NCBI RefSeq assembly: GCF_014696675.1 | Contig: NZ_JACJQN010000010.1 | Coordinates: forward strand, 124,001-188,000 | DNA from: Phormidium tenue FACHB-1052 | Lineage (GTDB): Bacteria; Cyanobacteriota; Cyanobacteriia; Phormidesmidales; Phormidesmidaceae | DNA: 64,000 nucleotides | Reading direction: 5' to 3' | In this document: positions 39,886 to 48,904 of the stretch, piece after piece | Position numbering within the stretch: the stretch's first letter is position 1 | Layout of the letters: the number at the start of each line of letters is the position of its first letter | Made by a program: the position numbers and the translations under genes | Notes under the pieces: generated by a model | What the model saw: only the letters and a program-made list of their open reading frames with translations | Database searches by the model: none | What the model was told of the DNA's origin: nothing

Positions 39886-41352
39886 TTGGCGGACGTAGTC
39901 ATTGGTTTAGACTTGGGAACCGGCGGGGTGCGGGCGATCGCCGTCAATCTGCAAGGCCAAGTGGTGGCCCAAACGACCCAGAGTTATCCCCTGCTGACGC
40001 CCCACCCCGGCTGGACGGAGCAGCAGCCCGCCGATTGGGTCGAGGCTAGTCTCACGGCCCTGAGCGAAGTAGCGGCGCAGATTGAGGGGCAAACGGTAGT
40101 TGCTCTCGGTCTATCAGGCCAAATGCACGGCATGGTGCCGCTGGACGAAGACGGTCAGGTAATTCGCCCAGCCATTCTCTGGAATGACCAGCGCACAGGG
40201 GCGGCGGTGGCGGAAATTGAAGCGGCAGTGCCCCGGTCAGACCTGATTCAGCGCACCGGCAATCCGGCAATTACGGGGTTTCAGCTACCCAAATTGGTGT
40301 GGCTGCGGCAGGAGGAACCCCAGACCTACGCCCAGGTGCGGCAAATTCTGCTGCCCAAAGACTACCTCGGCTACGTGCTGACTGGTGAAGCGGTGACGGA
40401 ACCCTCGGATGCCTCTGGCATTGGCTGCTTAAACCTGGCCAGTCGGCAGTGGGATCAGGATATCCTCGCCGCTCTCGATATCAGCCCCGACCTGTTTCCC
40501 ACGGTGGTCGAATCGACCGCCATTGCTGGACGGCTGAAGCCGGAACTGGCTGAGCGGACAGGACTCCCAGCAAGACTGCCCGTGGTGGCGGGTGGCGGTG
40601 ACAACGCCGCAGCGGCGATCGGTCTCGGCATTTCCGATCGCAACCTGAAGCGAGGCAGCCTCAGCATTGGCACGTCGGGAGTAATTTTTGCCCCCTGCGA
40701 TGTCCCCACCCCCGACCCCCAGGGGCGCGTGCACCTGTTTTGCCATGCCGATGGTGGCTACCACCTGCTGGGGGTAACCCTGGCGGCGGGGGGTGCCCTG
40801 CGCTGGTACCGCGACACCTTTGCCCCCAATATCGCCTTTGCCGATCTGATGGCCCTGGCCGAAAAATCTGAACCGGGGGCGCGGGGCGTGCTGTTTTTGC
40901 CTCACTTGGCGGGCGAGCGCAGCCCCTACCTCGACCCCGATACGCGGGGAGCCTGGGTGAATTTGTCGCTGGCTCACACCCAGGGCGACCTGATTCGGGC
41001 AGTGCTGGAAGGGGTGGCCTTTAGCCTGCGGGCGGCCTTGGAAGTGATTCAGGGAACTTCTCCGGTGAATCAGCTACTGGCAACGGGGGGCGGGGTGCGA
41101 TCGCCCCTCTGGTTCCACCTACTAGCGGATGTGCTCCACACCGAACTGGTCGCTCCCAAAGCCGAAGAAGGAGCGGCCTACGGGGCGGCGATTTTGGCGA
41201 TGGTAGGGGTAGGTGTCTATCCGTCGCTGGAGGAAGCATTTGAGACTTTGCCAGAGGCGATCGAGGCGGTGCAACCCCAAAAGCACGCAGCCTATGAGGC
41301 GGCATTTGAACGATACACCCCACTCTACGAGTCGCTAAAGGTGGTGAGGTAG
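39886..41352 (+). CDS. xylB: xylulokinase
   Basis: Xylulokinase phosphorylates D-xylulose to xylulose 5-phosphate. The ~488-aa FGGY kinase starts [19 protein letters not shown] and has [14 protein letters not shown] (xylulose site) and ILWNDQRT. It also has the FGGY signature regions [21 protein letters not shown] and [14 protein letters not shown] place the start at TTG 39886 because GGGGAGG lies 6 bases before it; the open frame reaches back to 39856 and overlaps NDH-2. It belongs to the polyol locus and would serve arabitol or xylitol breakdown, like MtlY of Pseudomonas fluorescens. Confidence 0.93.
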   Translation: MADVVIGLDLGTGGVRAIAVNLQGQVVAQTTQSYPLLTPHPGWTEQQPADWVEASLTALSEVAAQIEGQTVVALGLSGQMHGMVPLDEDGQVIRPAILWNDQRTGAAVAEIEAAVPRSDLIQRTGNPAITGFQLPKLVWLRQEEPQTYAQVRQILLPKDYLGYVLTGEAVTEPSDASGIGCLNLASRQWDQDILAALDISPDLFPTVVESTAIAGRLKPELAERTGLPARLPVVAGGGDNAAAAIGLGISDRNLKRGSLSIGTSGVIFAPCDVPTPDPQGRVHLFCHADGGYHLLGVTLAAGGALRWYRDTFAPNIAFADLMALAEKSEPGARGVLFLPHLAGERSPYLDPDTRGAWVNLSLAHTQGDLIRAVLEGVAFSLRAALEVIQGTSPVNQLLATGGGVRSPLWFHLLADVLHTELVAPKAEEGAAYGAAILAMVGVGVYPSLEEAFETLPEAIEAVQPQKHAAYEAAFERYTPLYESLKVVR

Positions 41353-41469
41353 GGATGATGACAATGCTGTAATTCAAGCTTGGGGTAAACCGTAATTTTG
41401 GTTTGGCCCAATAGAAGCTGTCGATATAGTAATGCCCCTACAGTTATGCCCAGACAATATGTATCTAGA

Positions 41470-42225
41470 ATGAATGGCCTTAGCCTCAAGCGTCGCGATG
41501 CCCTAGGCTTCATCGGCGGCACTCTGATGGTTTCGCTGTTTGGCTGCTTGCGCAAGCCCTCGGCCTCGGCTGAACCGAGTAGTACCGTAGCCCAAACCTC
41601 GACCGGCGCAGCGACGGCAGGGCAGCCTGCTTGCACCGTGCGACCCCAGCAGACCGAAGGCCCCTATTTTGTTGATGAAGCGCTAAATCGCTCCGATATT
41701 CGCTCTGACCCAACGACTGGCTCGGTGAAACCAGGCGTTCCCCTAAAGCTGCAATTTCGGGTATCTCAAGTAGGTGCTGATGCCTGTGTGCCGCTGGCAG
41801 GAGCAATGGTAGATGTCTGGCACTGCGATGCCACCGGAGCCTATTCAGACGTAAACGATCGCCAAGCCAACACCTTAGGCCAAAAGTTTCTGCGCGGTGC
41901 TCAGGTCACCGATGCTGACGGCACGGTCGAGTTCACCACCATTTATCCGGGTTGGTATCCTGGCCGGACTGCACATATTCACTTCAAAATTCGCGGTAAT
42001 ACTGCCGAAAATCAGGGCTATGAATTTACCTCACAGCTTTATTTTGACGATGTTCTGAGCGATCGCGTCTACGCCCAGCCCCCTTACAGCGATAGGGGCG
42101 ATCGCACCACCCGTAACCAAAACGACGGTATCTTCCGCAGCGGCGGCGATCAGTTAATTCTGCCCATTACCGAGGCTAGAGAGGGCTACACCGGGCGTTT
42201 TGAGATTGGGCTGGAGTTGGCCTGA
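41470..42225 (+). CDS. Tat-exported intradiol ring-cleavage dioxygenase-like protein
   Basis: Intradiol dioxygenases use Fe(III) to cut catechol rings between the hydroxyls. The core has PACTVRPQQTEGPYFVD, VDVWHCDATGAYSDV (Tyr ligand) and TIYPGWYPGRTAHIHFKI (Tyr, His, His ligands), so the iron site is intact. The N-terminus SLKRRDALGFIGGTLMVSLFGC combines a twin-arginine motif with a lipobox, suggesting an exported lipoprotein. I prefer ATG 41470 because it puts the RR motif at residues 7-8; frames extend to 41398. Similar exported dioxygenases are common but biochemically obscure. Its link to the polyol locus is unclear. Confidence 0.88.
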   Translation: MNGLSLKRRDALGFIGGTLMVSLFGCLRKPSASAEPSSTVAQTSTGAATAGQPACTVRPQQTEGPYFVDEALNRSDIRSDPTTGSVKPGVPLKLQFRVSQVGADACVPLAGAMVDVWHCDATGAYSDVNDRQANTLGQKFLRGAQVTDADGTVEFTTIYPGWYPGRTAHIHFKIRGNTAENQGYEFTSQLYFDDVLSDRVYAQPPYSDRGDRTTRNQNDGIFRSGGDQLILPITEAREGYTGRFEIGLELA

Positions 42226-42247
42226 TGGGCGCTCCTCTATATTTAGC

Positions 42248-42332
42248 CCGGTTTGGTTAGGGCAAACGCCGTTTGCCCCTACAGGGTTGCCTTATTAATG
42301 GGGATGTAGGGGCGAATGGCATTCGCCCTCGG
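42248..42332. repeat. GGGCAAACGCCGTTTGCCC-family palindromic repeat
   Basis: Two short hairpins occur, GGGCAAACGCCGTTTGCCC and GGGCGAATGGCATTCGCCC, each flanked by CCCTACA/TGTAGGGG. They lie between convergent genes and may act as a two-way terminator. Other members of this repeat family lie at 51656-51775. Confidence 0.65.
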
Positions 42333-42335
42333 GGT

Positions 42336-43310
42336 TTAGGCAGCGACCTGGTGGTGCAGAAAAGCATCGACCTCCTGGGGGGTGGGCTGGGCGGCGATCG
42401 CACCCGGTTTCAACGTCGTCAGCGCCCCCACCGCGCTGGCATAACGCAGAATTGCTTTAATCTCAGCCGGGTCTTGCCAAACATCCCAGCCCCGCTGGCA
42501 AAGCTGGTGCAGAATTCCGGCTAGGAAGGCGTCTCCTGCCCCGGTTGTATCTTTGCTGCTGACATCAAAGGCCGGGAGTGAGACGCTGTGCTGTTTCGTA
42601 GCGCAGGTGCTGCCGTTGCCGCCATCGGTGAGCAATACAGCCTGAGCGCGGGGCAGTTGCCGACAAATATCTGCGGCGGAATCGGTCGCGAACAGCCACA
42701 GAGCCTCTTCGCGAGCGAGTTTGAGCAAGTCAGCGACACTTAAAAAGTCTCGAATTTTGGCGGGAGCAAGGTCTACTTCTGGCCAAAACACTGGCCGCCA
42801 GTTCAGATCAATCACAATCTTGGCCCCGGCCTGCTGGGCCTTGTCTCGCGCCCGTGCCATGGCGCTGGCAGTAGTGGGGTAGGCCAGGCCCAGCGTCCCC
42901 ATCACCAGATACTTCACCCCGGCAAAATCGACGGCATCTATCCACTCGGGGGTGAGGTGGGCGTCGGCAAAGGCGGTGGGGTCGGGGGCGCTGAAGCCAA
43001 TGAAATTGCGATCGCCCGTTTCATCCCGCTGCACTAGCACCGTGCGGGTGGGCACATTGACCACGCGCTGAATCTGGCACGCCACTCCCTGCTCTTGCAA
43101 AACCTGAATTAGCCAGTCGCCCAGGTCATCTTGGCCTAGGGCGCTGATCAGTCGGGTGGGGGTGCCGAGTTTTGCGATCGCAGCAGCCACATTCGCAGGT
43201 GCTCCACCAGGATAATCGGTGCCGTCAGCAGAGCCACTTTCAGGCGTTTCACCGACCTCAAACAGGCGATCGACTAAGCATTCTCCTAAACAAATCACGG
43301 GCTCGGTCAT
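42336..43310 (-). CDS. PfkB family sugar kinase, probable fructokinase
   Basis: The 324-aa ribokinase-fold enzyme starts PVICLGECLVDRLFEVG and has YPGGAPANVAAAIAKLG (substrate lid) and GTLGLAYPTTA. Its C-terminal signature SSKDTTGAGDAFLAGIL carries the catalytic Asp in GAGD. In a locus with a mannitol-2-dehydrogenase-type enzyme, fructose is the expected substrate (compare MtlZ of Pseudomonas), but this is inferred from context. It ends next to the convergent dioxygenase and lies 63 bases downstream of the SorC-type regulator gene on the same strand, so it may be co-transcribed with it. Confidence 0.9.
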   Translation of the reverse strand: MTEPVICLGECLVDRLFEVGETPESGSADGTDYPGGAPANVAAAIAKLGTPTRLISALGQDDLGDWLIQVLQEQGVACQIQRVVNVPTRTVLVQRDETGDRNFIGFSAPDPTAFADAHLTPEWIDAVDFAGVKYLVMGTLGLAYPTTASAMARARDKAQQAGAKIVIDLNWRPVFWPEVDLAPAKIRDFLSVADLLKLAREEALWLFATDSAADICRQLPRAQAVLLTDGGNGSTCATKQHSVSLPAFDVSSKDTTGAGDAFLAGILHQLCQRGWDVWQDPAEIKAILRYASAVGALTTLKPGAIAAQPTPQEVDAFLHHQVAA

Positions 43311-43373
43311 GGGTTTCTCCTAAATCGCTCTAAATCCATTCATCCGAGCTAGCCGATCTCGGGTCGATAATAG

Positions 43374-44363
43374 TTATCCCTTAATCAAAATCGCTGTGGC
43401 GGCGGCTTCGTCAGTAATTAGCCCGCTGATCAGCCGACCCTGTAGGGCCGCGAGAATGGCTTCGGCTTTGCGGGTGCCGCCAGCAACGCCGATGATCAGG
43501 CGCTGAGCTGGTTGCTCTAGGGGCACGCCAGCAACACGGCTATTGGTGCCCGCTTGCAGCAATTTCCCCTGAGAATTGAACGCCCAGCCAGCGATTTCAC
43601 CCACGGCCCCCAACTCAATCAGCTCGGTCAGTTCGGCGTCGTTGATAAAGCCATCCTCGTGCAGGGGCGCGTTCCAAGCGATGTGACTAACGCCGACGAA
43701 GGTGACCTTAGCCTGCTCCGCCAGAGCTTTAACCGCTAGAAACGATCGCTGGGTCTGCAACAAGTCGCGCTCCTCCACGCTGGTGGCCACCGCTGGCGTG
43801 GGCACCGGGTAGGTTTGCGACCCCACCCGATCAGACAAATGCATGACCACCTCATGGCGACCGGCTAGCCCGTAGTGCGACATGTTGCCCACAATCGAAA
43901 CAATCTTGTGCTGAGGCTGATCCATCGACGGAATTTGATCGACCATGGCCCGCAGGGTGCGCCCCGAGCTAAAGGCCAGAATGGAAGGGGTTCTGGCGAC
44001 TAGATAGGTCTCTAGATAAGTCGCCGCGCAGACGCCCAAGCCGTCGTAAAGGTCACCACCGACGGCGGGGTCGGGCACGACTTCACACATCGCTAGATCA
44101 AACCGATCGCGCAGGGCCTCGGCCAGGGCAATGCAGTGGCTGAGGGGATGGTCGAGGCGAAATTTGATCAGCTTTTCGCTGACGGCTAGGGCCACCAAGC
44201 GCTGGGCCGCCTGCCGCGACACATTCAGCTTGGCGGCAATTTCTTCTTGGGTGTTACCAGCAATGTAGTATAGCCACGCGGCATGAGCCGCTAGGTCGAG
44301 CTTGCGATGGCCCTGTTGGGCCAGTCTTCGAACATCGCGCTTTTCTGCATAAATATCTCCCAT
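43374..44363 (-). CDS. SorC/DeoR-type sugar-binding transcriptional regulator
   Basis: The 329-aa protein has an N-terminal HTH (AAWLYYIAGNTQEEIAAKLNVSRQAAQRLVALAVSEKLIKFRLDHP, about 27-72). A SorC sugar-phosphate-sensing domain follows, with GVCAATYLETYL, ILAFSSGRTLRAMV, FVGVSHIAW and RLIIGVAGGTRKAEAILAAL. This is the SmoC/DalR type that controls sorbitol, mannitol and arabitol loci. It sits between the kinase gene and the SDR dehydrogenase gene. Likely effectors are phosphorylated products of polyol breakdown; candidate operators are noted at 45367. Confidence 0.92.
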   Translation of the reverse strand: MGDIYAEKRDVRRLAQQGHRKLDLAAHAAWLYYIAGNTQEEIAAKLNVSRQAAQRLVALAVSEKLIKFRLDHPLSHCIALAEALRDRFDLAMCEVVPDPAVGGDLYDGLGVCAATYLETYLVARTPSILAFSSGRTLRAMVDQIPSMDQPQHKIVSIVGNMSHYGLAGRHEVVMHLSDRVGSQTYPVPTPAVATSVEERDLLQTQRSFLAVKALAEQAKVTFVGVSHIAWNAPLHEDGFINDAELTELIELGAVGEIAGWAFNSQGKLLQAGTNSRVAGVPLEQPAQRLIIGVAGGTRKAEAILAALQGRLISGLITDEAAATAILIKG

Positions 44364-44469
44364 CGCTCACCTCAAAACCCACCACTACCCAAAGAAAGAT
44401 TTTATTCGATTAAAGATCTATCTAAAGAGTGATTGAGCAATTCGTCCATCAGAGAATATTTGCTCAATT

Positions 44470-45270
44470 CTATTGTCCCCCTGTGACGTCCAAATTGAAC
44501 CCGGTGATGTAGCTAGCCTCGTCGCTCATCAAGAAAGCGACCCCGTTGGCGACTTCTTCTAACCGGCCCAGGCGGCGCAGCGGCACTGAGTTGAGCATCT
44601 GCTGCTCGACCACCTTGGGGTCGGCGTCAAAATACTGCGACCCCACCCCTGCCTGTAGTTCCGTCTGCCGGGTCCACATCACACCGGGGCCAATCAGCGA
44701 CGGCGATAGAGCGTTGACGCGAATGCCGTAGGGGGCCAGGTCTTTGGCAGCGGTTTGGGTCATGCCAATTACCGCAAACTTGGAGGCGGCGTAGGCCAAC
44801 ATGTTAGGCGGTCCATCCACCCCAGCGTGGCTGGCCATGTTGACGATTGCCCCGCCAGTCTTCCGCAGGTGTTGAGCGGCGGTTTTGAGAATGTGAAACA
44901 CGCCAACTACGTTGATGTCGATCACCGTCTGAAAATCCTGCTCAGGATACTCGTCGGTTTTGGCAAACGCGCCCTGGTAGCCGGCATTGTTAAACACGTA
45001 GTCGAGCTGCCCCACCTGCTCCACGGCGATCGCAAACACGTCGGCCACCTCCTGAGCGTCGGTGACATCGCAGCGAATGGTGTACACAGGATTGCCGTAG
45101 TCTTTCAATCCCTGGGCAACCTCGGCCAATCTCATTTCGTTAATGTCCAGCAACACAATTGTTGCCCCGTTGGCAGCAAATCGGTGGGCAGTGGCTTTGC
45201 CGATTTCCCCTGCCCCGCCGGTAATCAGAATGGTTTTGCCCTGGAAATTGTAGGTTGCCGTCGCGCTCAT
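44470..45270 (-). CDS. SDR polyol dehydrogenase (sorbitol/galactitol dehydrogenase-like)
   Basis: The 266-aa classical SDR has ILITGGAGEIGKATA (about 12-26), the Asp-Ile loop LLDIN that favours NAD(H), NNAGYQG, catalytic Ser in VNMASHAG, and YAASK. The end LDVTGGQ is typical. ATG 45270 has GAGGTCAG upstream, inside a longer frame. By position in a polyol locus it is probably the counterpart of SmoS, oxidising sorbitol or a related polyol. It diverges from the transporter operon, sharing a 167-bp control region. Confidence 0.88.
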   Translation of the reverse strand: MSATATYNFQGKTILITGGAGEIGKATAHRFAANGATIVLLDINEMRLAEVAQGLKDYGNPVYTIRCDVTDAQEVADVFAIAVEQVGQLDYVFNNAGYQGAFAKTDEYPEQDFQTVIDINVVGVFHILKTAAQHLRKTGGAIVNMASHAGVDGPPNMLAYAASKFAVIGMTQTAAKDLAPYGIRVNALSPSLIGPGVMWTRQTELQAGVGSQYFDADPKVVEQQMLNSVPLRRLGRLEEVANGVAFLMSDEASYITGFNLDVTGGQ

Positions 45271-45366
45271 AAAGCTGACCTCACAGGTGGGATTGCAATC
45301 AAGAATTGTTGCGAATACGACTGAGCGCCTCATCTTTGGGAAGTGACATCAGTATGATTCCATTAT

Positions 45367-45380
45367 TGGGCTTTTGCCCA
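45367..45380. promoter_or_regulatory. inverted repeat in the divergent polyol promoter region
   Basis: TGGGC-TTTT-GCCCA is a perfect 5-bp-arm inverted repeat in the space between the SDR gene (minus) and the binding-protein gene (plus). It is a candidate site for the SorC-type regulator. The T-rich TTTATTTTTTT stretch at 45406-45416 lies between it and the binding-protein start. Confidence 0.35.
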
Positions 45381-45437
45381 TAGTCAGAGCATAAATTCAA
45401 CTTAGTTTATTTTTTTAGCAATCCGAGGAGCCGTGCG

Positions 45438-46799
45438 ATGCGCTTATTTCGCCGCGCCCGAATGCGTGCCAGGGGGCTGGTGGCATTCCTGATTGGCCTA
45501 CTGCTAGTGCAGCTTGTCAATGCCTGTTCAGCCGGCCCCCAAGTCGGGGACCGCACTCGCCTCACCATCGCCACCGTCAACAACGGCGACATGGTGGTGA
45601 TGCAAGACCTGTCGAGCCAGTTCGAAGCCGACAACCCCGACATCGAGCTGCGCTGGGTGGTGCTAGAAGAAAACATTCTGCGCCAGCGCACCACCACCGA
45701 TGTGGCCAGCCAGGGCGGTCAATTCGATGTTTTGACGATTGGGTCCTACGAAACGCCGATTTGGGCCAGGCGGGGCTGGCTGCGATCGCTCGACGGTCTC
45801 CCCGCTGAATACGATGTCGACGACCTGATCGACCCAATTCGCACCGGGCTTTCCTACGAAGACACCCTCTACGCGGTGCCCTTCTACGGCGAAAGCTCAA
45901 TGCTCTATTACCGCACCGACCTATTCGACAAGGCGGGCATTACGGTGCCCCCCAACCCCACCTATGCCCAGGTGGGCGAGTGGGCCAGCCAGGTGCACGA
46001 CCCGGCCAACGGCGTCTACGGCATTTGCCTGCGGGGCAAGCCGGGCTGGGGCGAAAATATGGCGTTTCTCACCACCCTGGTCAACACCTTCGGCGGCCGC
46101 TGGTTCGATATGGACTGGCAGCCCACCATCGACAGCCCCGAGTGGCAAAACGCCGTCACTTATTACGTGGATGTGATGAACCAGTACGGGCCGCCCGGAG
46201 CCAGCTCCAACGGCTTTAACGAAAACCTGGCCCTGTTCTCTACTGGCAAATGCGGCATGTGGATCGACGCCACCGTCGCCGCCGGACTGCTCTCCAACCC
46301 TGACCAGTCGCAGGTGGCCGATCGCCTCGGCTTTGCCCGCGCCCCGGTCGAGTCTTACCCCAATGGCTCTAACTGGCTGTGGTCCTGGGCACTGGCAATT
46401 CCCGCCACGTCGCAATCGCCCGAGGCCGCCGAGCGCTTCGTCGCCTGGGCAACCTCGAAGGAGTATGTGCAGCTGGTGGCAGAGGAGCATGGCTGGGTCT
46501 CGGTACCGCCGGGCACCCGCACCTCCACCTACAAGAACCCCAACTACCAGGCCGCCGCCCCCTTCGCCGAAATCGTGCTGGACTCTATCCAGGCCGCCGA
46601 TATCACCAACCCATCCCCACTACCGACCCCCTACCACGGCGTGCAGTACGTGGATATTCCTGAATTTCAGGCGATCGGCACCCAGGTCGGCCAGCGCATG
46701 GCCTCCGCCCTGACCAACCAGGTTTCGGTCGATCAGGCGATCGCGCAGTCGCAGACCGTCGCTGAGCGGTTTATGCGTCATACCGGCTACATCGAGTAG
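45438..46799 (+). CDS. polyol ABC transporter substrate-binding lipoprotein
   Basis: The 453-aa family-1 solute-binding protein begins with a lipoprotein signal peptide ending in the lipobox LVNAC (Cys30). The mature part has LTIATVNNGDMVVMQDLSSQFEADNPDIELRWVVLEEN, FDVLTIGSYETPIWARRGWL, PFYGESSMLYYRTDLFDKAGI and GENMAFLTTLVNTFGGRWFD. This pattern is very close to MtlE/SmoE, the mannitol/sorbitol-binding proteins of Pseudomonas and Rhodobacter. GAGGAG before the ATG supports the start. It is the first gene of the transporter operon. Confidence 0.92.
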   Translation: MRLFRRARMRARGLVAFLIGLLLVQLVNACSAGPQVGDRTRLTIATVNNGDMVVMQDLSSQFEADNPDIELRWVVLEENILRQRTTTDVASQGGQFDVLTIGSYETPIWARRGWLRSLDGLPAEYDVDDLIDPIRTGLSYEDTLYAVPFYGESSMLYYRTDLFDKAGITVPPNPTYAQVGEWASQVHDPANGVYGICLRGKPGWGENMAFLTTLVNTFGGRWFDMDWQPTIDSPEWQNAVTYYVDVMNQYGPPGASSNGFNENLALFSTGKCGMWIDATVAAGLLSNPDQSQVADRLGFARAPVESYPNGSNWLWSWALAIPATSQSPEAAERFVAWATSKEYVQLVAEEHGWVSVPPGTRTSTYKNPNYQAAAPFAEIVLDSIQAADITNPSPLPTPYHGVQYVDIPEFQAIGTQVGQRMASALTNQVSVDQAIAQSQTVAERFMRHTGYIE

Positions 46800-46995
46800 G
46801 CGGGTAAGGGGTGGGAGGGTAGGCGGGTGGATGGGTAGATGGGTAGATGGGTTTTCCATGTACCTGACACCTAAACCCTAAAATCTGACACCTGATACCT
46901 AATACCCAACACCAACACCCCCACTCATCCACCCTTTCACTCTCCCACCCGCCTACCCGCCCACTCATCCACCCCCTACTCATCCACCCCCTTCC
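46800..46995. repeat. G-rich/C-rich complementary spacer between binding protein and permease genes
   Basis: The plus strand has tandem GGGTAGAT/GGGTGGAT units (46810-46852) and, further on, CATCCACCC/CTCATCCACCC units (46922-46998). GGGTAGGCGGGTGG (46817-46830) is exactly complementary to 46945-46958, so the transcript can fold into a long hairpin. Between them lie ACACCTAAACCC/ACACCTGATACC-type short repeats. Such a hairpin could raise binding-protein mRNA over the permease part. Confidence 0.6.
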
Positions 46996-46999
46996 TGCC

Positions 47000-47917
47000 A
47001 TGACCTCATCTATCGCAACCCCTACCCATTCGCCGCCGCCTGCGCGGACGCGATCGCACCGCTCAATTCCCGCCCGGCTGCTGGTCGCGCCCGCGGTGAT
47101 TCTGCTGGTGCTCTGGATGGTGGTGCCGCTGGCGATGGCCATCTGGTTTGCCTTCCAGCGCTACAACCTGCTGATTCCTGACGAGCGCGAGTTTGTTGGC
47201 TTTGCCAACTTTGCCTACATTCTCACCGACCCCACCCTGTGGATTTCTATCGGCATCACGATGGTGCTGGTGATATCGGTGCTGGCGATTACCATTGGCC
47301 TCGGCACCGTGCTGGCGGTGTTGTTTAACCAGGAGTTCCCTGGTCGCGGCGTGGCGCGGGTGCTGGCGATTTCGCCCTTTTTCGTCATGCCCACGGTCAG
47401 CGCCCTGATCTGGAAAAACATGCTGATGCACCCGGTGAACGGGCTGTTCGCCCAGATTACGCGGGGGCTGGGTCTGGGGGCGATCGACTGGTTTGCCGAC
47501 TTTCCGCTGCTGGCGATCATCATCATTGTGGCCTGGCAGTGGCTGCCCTTTTCCCTGCTGATTTTGCTGACGGCAATTCAGTCCCTGGATACCGATCAGA
47601 TGGAAGCGGCCCGCATGGATGGCGCTAGCGCGATGCAGTTGTTCCGCTTTGTGGTGCTGCCCCACCTCAACCGGGCGATCGCCGTGGTCGCCATGATCGA
47701 GACGATTTTCTTCCTCACCATCTTTGCTGAAATCTTCGTCACCACCGGGGGCGGCCCTGGCCTGGCCACCACCAACCTGGCCTACTACATCTACCTCAAA
47801 GCGCTGCTGGAATTCGACGTCGGTGGGGCCTCGGCGGGCGGCTTAATTGCCGTCGTGCTGGCCAACATCGTGGCGATTTTCCTGATGCGCAGTGTTGCTC
47901 GCAATTTGGACTCTTGA
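47000..47917 (+). CDS. polyol ABC transporter permease (MtlF/SmoF-like)
   Basis: The 305-aa permease has six TM helices; the first is RLLVAPAVILLVLWMVVPLAMAIWFAF. The EAA loop EAARMDGASAMQLFRFVVLPHL (about 197-218) contacts the ATPase. The N-terminal 25 residues are Thr/Pro-rich. It is the first of two permeases, and the next begins 1 base after its stop. By operon and family it forms the membrane channel for mannitol/sorbitol-type polyols. Confidence 0.92.
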   Translation: MTSSIATPTHSPPPARTRSHRSIPARLLVAPAVILLVLWMVVPLAMAIWFAFQRYNLLIPDEREFVGFANFAYILTDPTLWISIGITMVLVISVLAITIGLGTVLAVLFNQEFPGRGVARVLAISPFFVMPTVSALIWKNMLMHPVNGLFAQITRGLGLGAIDWFADFPLLAIIIIVAWQWLPFSLLILLTAIQSLDTDQMEAARMDGASAMQLFRFVVLPHLNRAIAVVAMIETIFFLTIFAEIFVTTGGGPGLATTNLAYYIYLKALLEFDVGGASAGGLIAVVLANIVAIFLMRSVARNLDS

Positions 47918-47918
47918 T

Positions 47919-48740
47919 ATGGCAACTAAGCAATCTCACCGCTGGTGGATTCCCCTGCTGGGCTGGCTGGTGGCCTGCCTGCTGTTCTTCCCAATTTTCT
48001 GGATGTTCATTACCAGCTTCAAAACCGAGGTGGCGGCGGTCGCCACGCCGCCCCAGCTGTTCTTTCGGCCCACCCTGGAGAACTATGTGGCGGTGCAGAC
48101 CCGCGCCTCTTACTTCAACTTTGCCTGGAACAGCGTGGTGATCTCCCTGGGGGCGACGATTCTGTCGCTGCTGCTGGCGATTCCGGCGGCCTACGCCATG
48201 TCGTTTTTTCCCACCAAGCGCACCAAGGGCACGCTGCTGTGGATGCTCTCGACCAAAATGCTGCCCGCCGTGGGTGTGCTGGTGCCGATCTACATTTTGG
48301 CGAGGGAAACGGGGCTGCTCGACACCCGCATCGGTTTGATCATCATTTACACCTTAATTAACTTGCCGATTGTGGTGTGGATGATCTACAGCTTTTTCAA
48401 AGAAGTGCCGAAGGAAATTCTCGAAGCCGATCGCATGGATGGCGCTTCCACCTATCAGGAACTGGTCCATGTGCTGCTGCCTCTGGCCCTGCCGGGGATT
48501 TTCTCCACTGCCCTGCTCTCGATTATTTTGTCGTGGAATGAAGCCTTCTGGAGCCTCAATTTAACCACCTTTGATGCGGCTCCACTGACGGCGTTTATTG
48601 CGTCATTTTCTAGCCCTCAGGGTTTGTTTTGGGCCAAGCTGTCGGCCGCTTCTAGCATGGCGATCGCCCCCATTTTGATCTTCGGTTGGGTCAGCCAGCG
48701 GCAGCTGGTGCGAGGTCTCACCTTTGGGGCCGTTAAGTAA
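47919..48740 (+). CDS. polyol ABC transporter permease (MtlG/SmoG-like)
   Basis: The 273-aa permease starts MATKQSHRWWIPLLGWLVACLLFFPIFWM. Its middle has AYAMSFFPTKRTKGTLLWMLSTKMLPAVGVLVPIYIL, typical of the MalG-like partner. The EAA loop is EADRMDGASTYQELVHVLLPLALPGIF. The ATG is 1 base after the upstream stop, indicating coupled translation. The end GRQLVRGLTFGAVK-type (RQLVRGLTFGAVK) is standard for MalG-like permeases. Confidence 0.93.
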   Translation: MATKQSHRWWIPLLGWLVACLLFFPIFWMFITSFKTEVAAVATPPQLFFRPTLENYVAVQTRASYFNFAWNSVVISLGATILSLLLAIPAAYAMSFFPTKRTKGTLLWMLSTKMLPAVGVLVPIYILARETGLLDTRIGLIIIYTLINLPIVVWMIYSFFKEVPKEILEADRMDGASTYQELVHVLLPLALPGIFSTALLSIILSWNEAFWSLNLTTFDAAPLTAFIASFSSPQGLFWAKLSAASSMAIAPILIFGWVSQRQLVRGLTFGAVK

Positions 48741-48779
48741 CCGATCCGCCGTAGGGTGGGCACTGCCCACCAACCAAAA

Positions 48780-48865
48780 CCGTAGGTTGGGTTAAAGCGC
48801 CAGCGTAACCCAACAGGCCCAATTCAAAGTTGGGTTTCACTCCGTTCTACCCAACCTACTAGAGT
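48780..48865. repeat. TAGGTTGGGTTA-family palindromic repeat
   Basis: GTAGGTTGGGTTAAAGCG...GCGTAACCCAAC is followed by GTTGGGTTTCACTCC and ACCCAACCTACTAG, forming an imperfect long hairpin. It is related to the repeat at 22334-22432. It separates the permease and ATPase genes (164 bases), so the ATPase may be partly uncoupled from the rest of the operon. Confidence 0.65.
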
Positions 48866-48904
48866 GCAGTGTTTAAATTTTTCACTTAGTAAGGTGAGCC
48901 AGCC

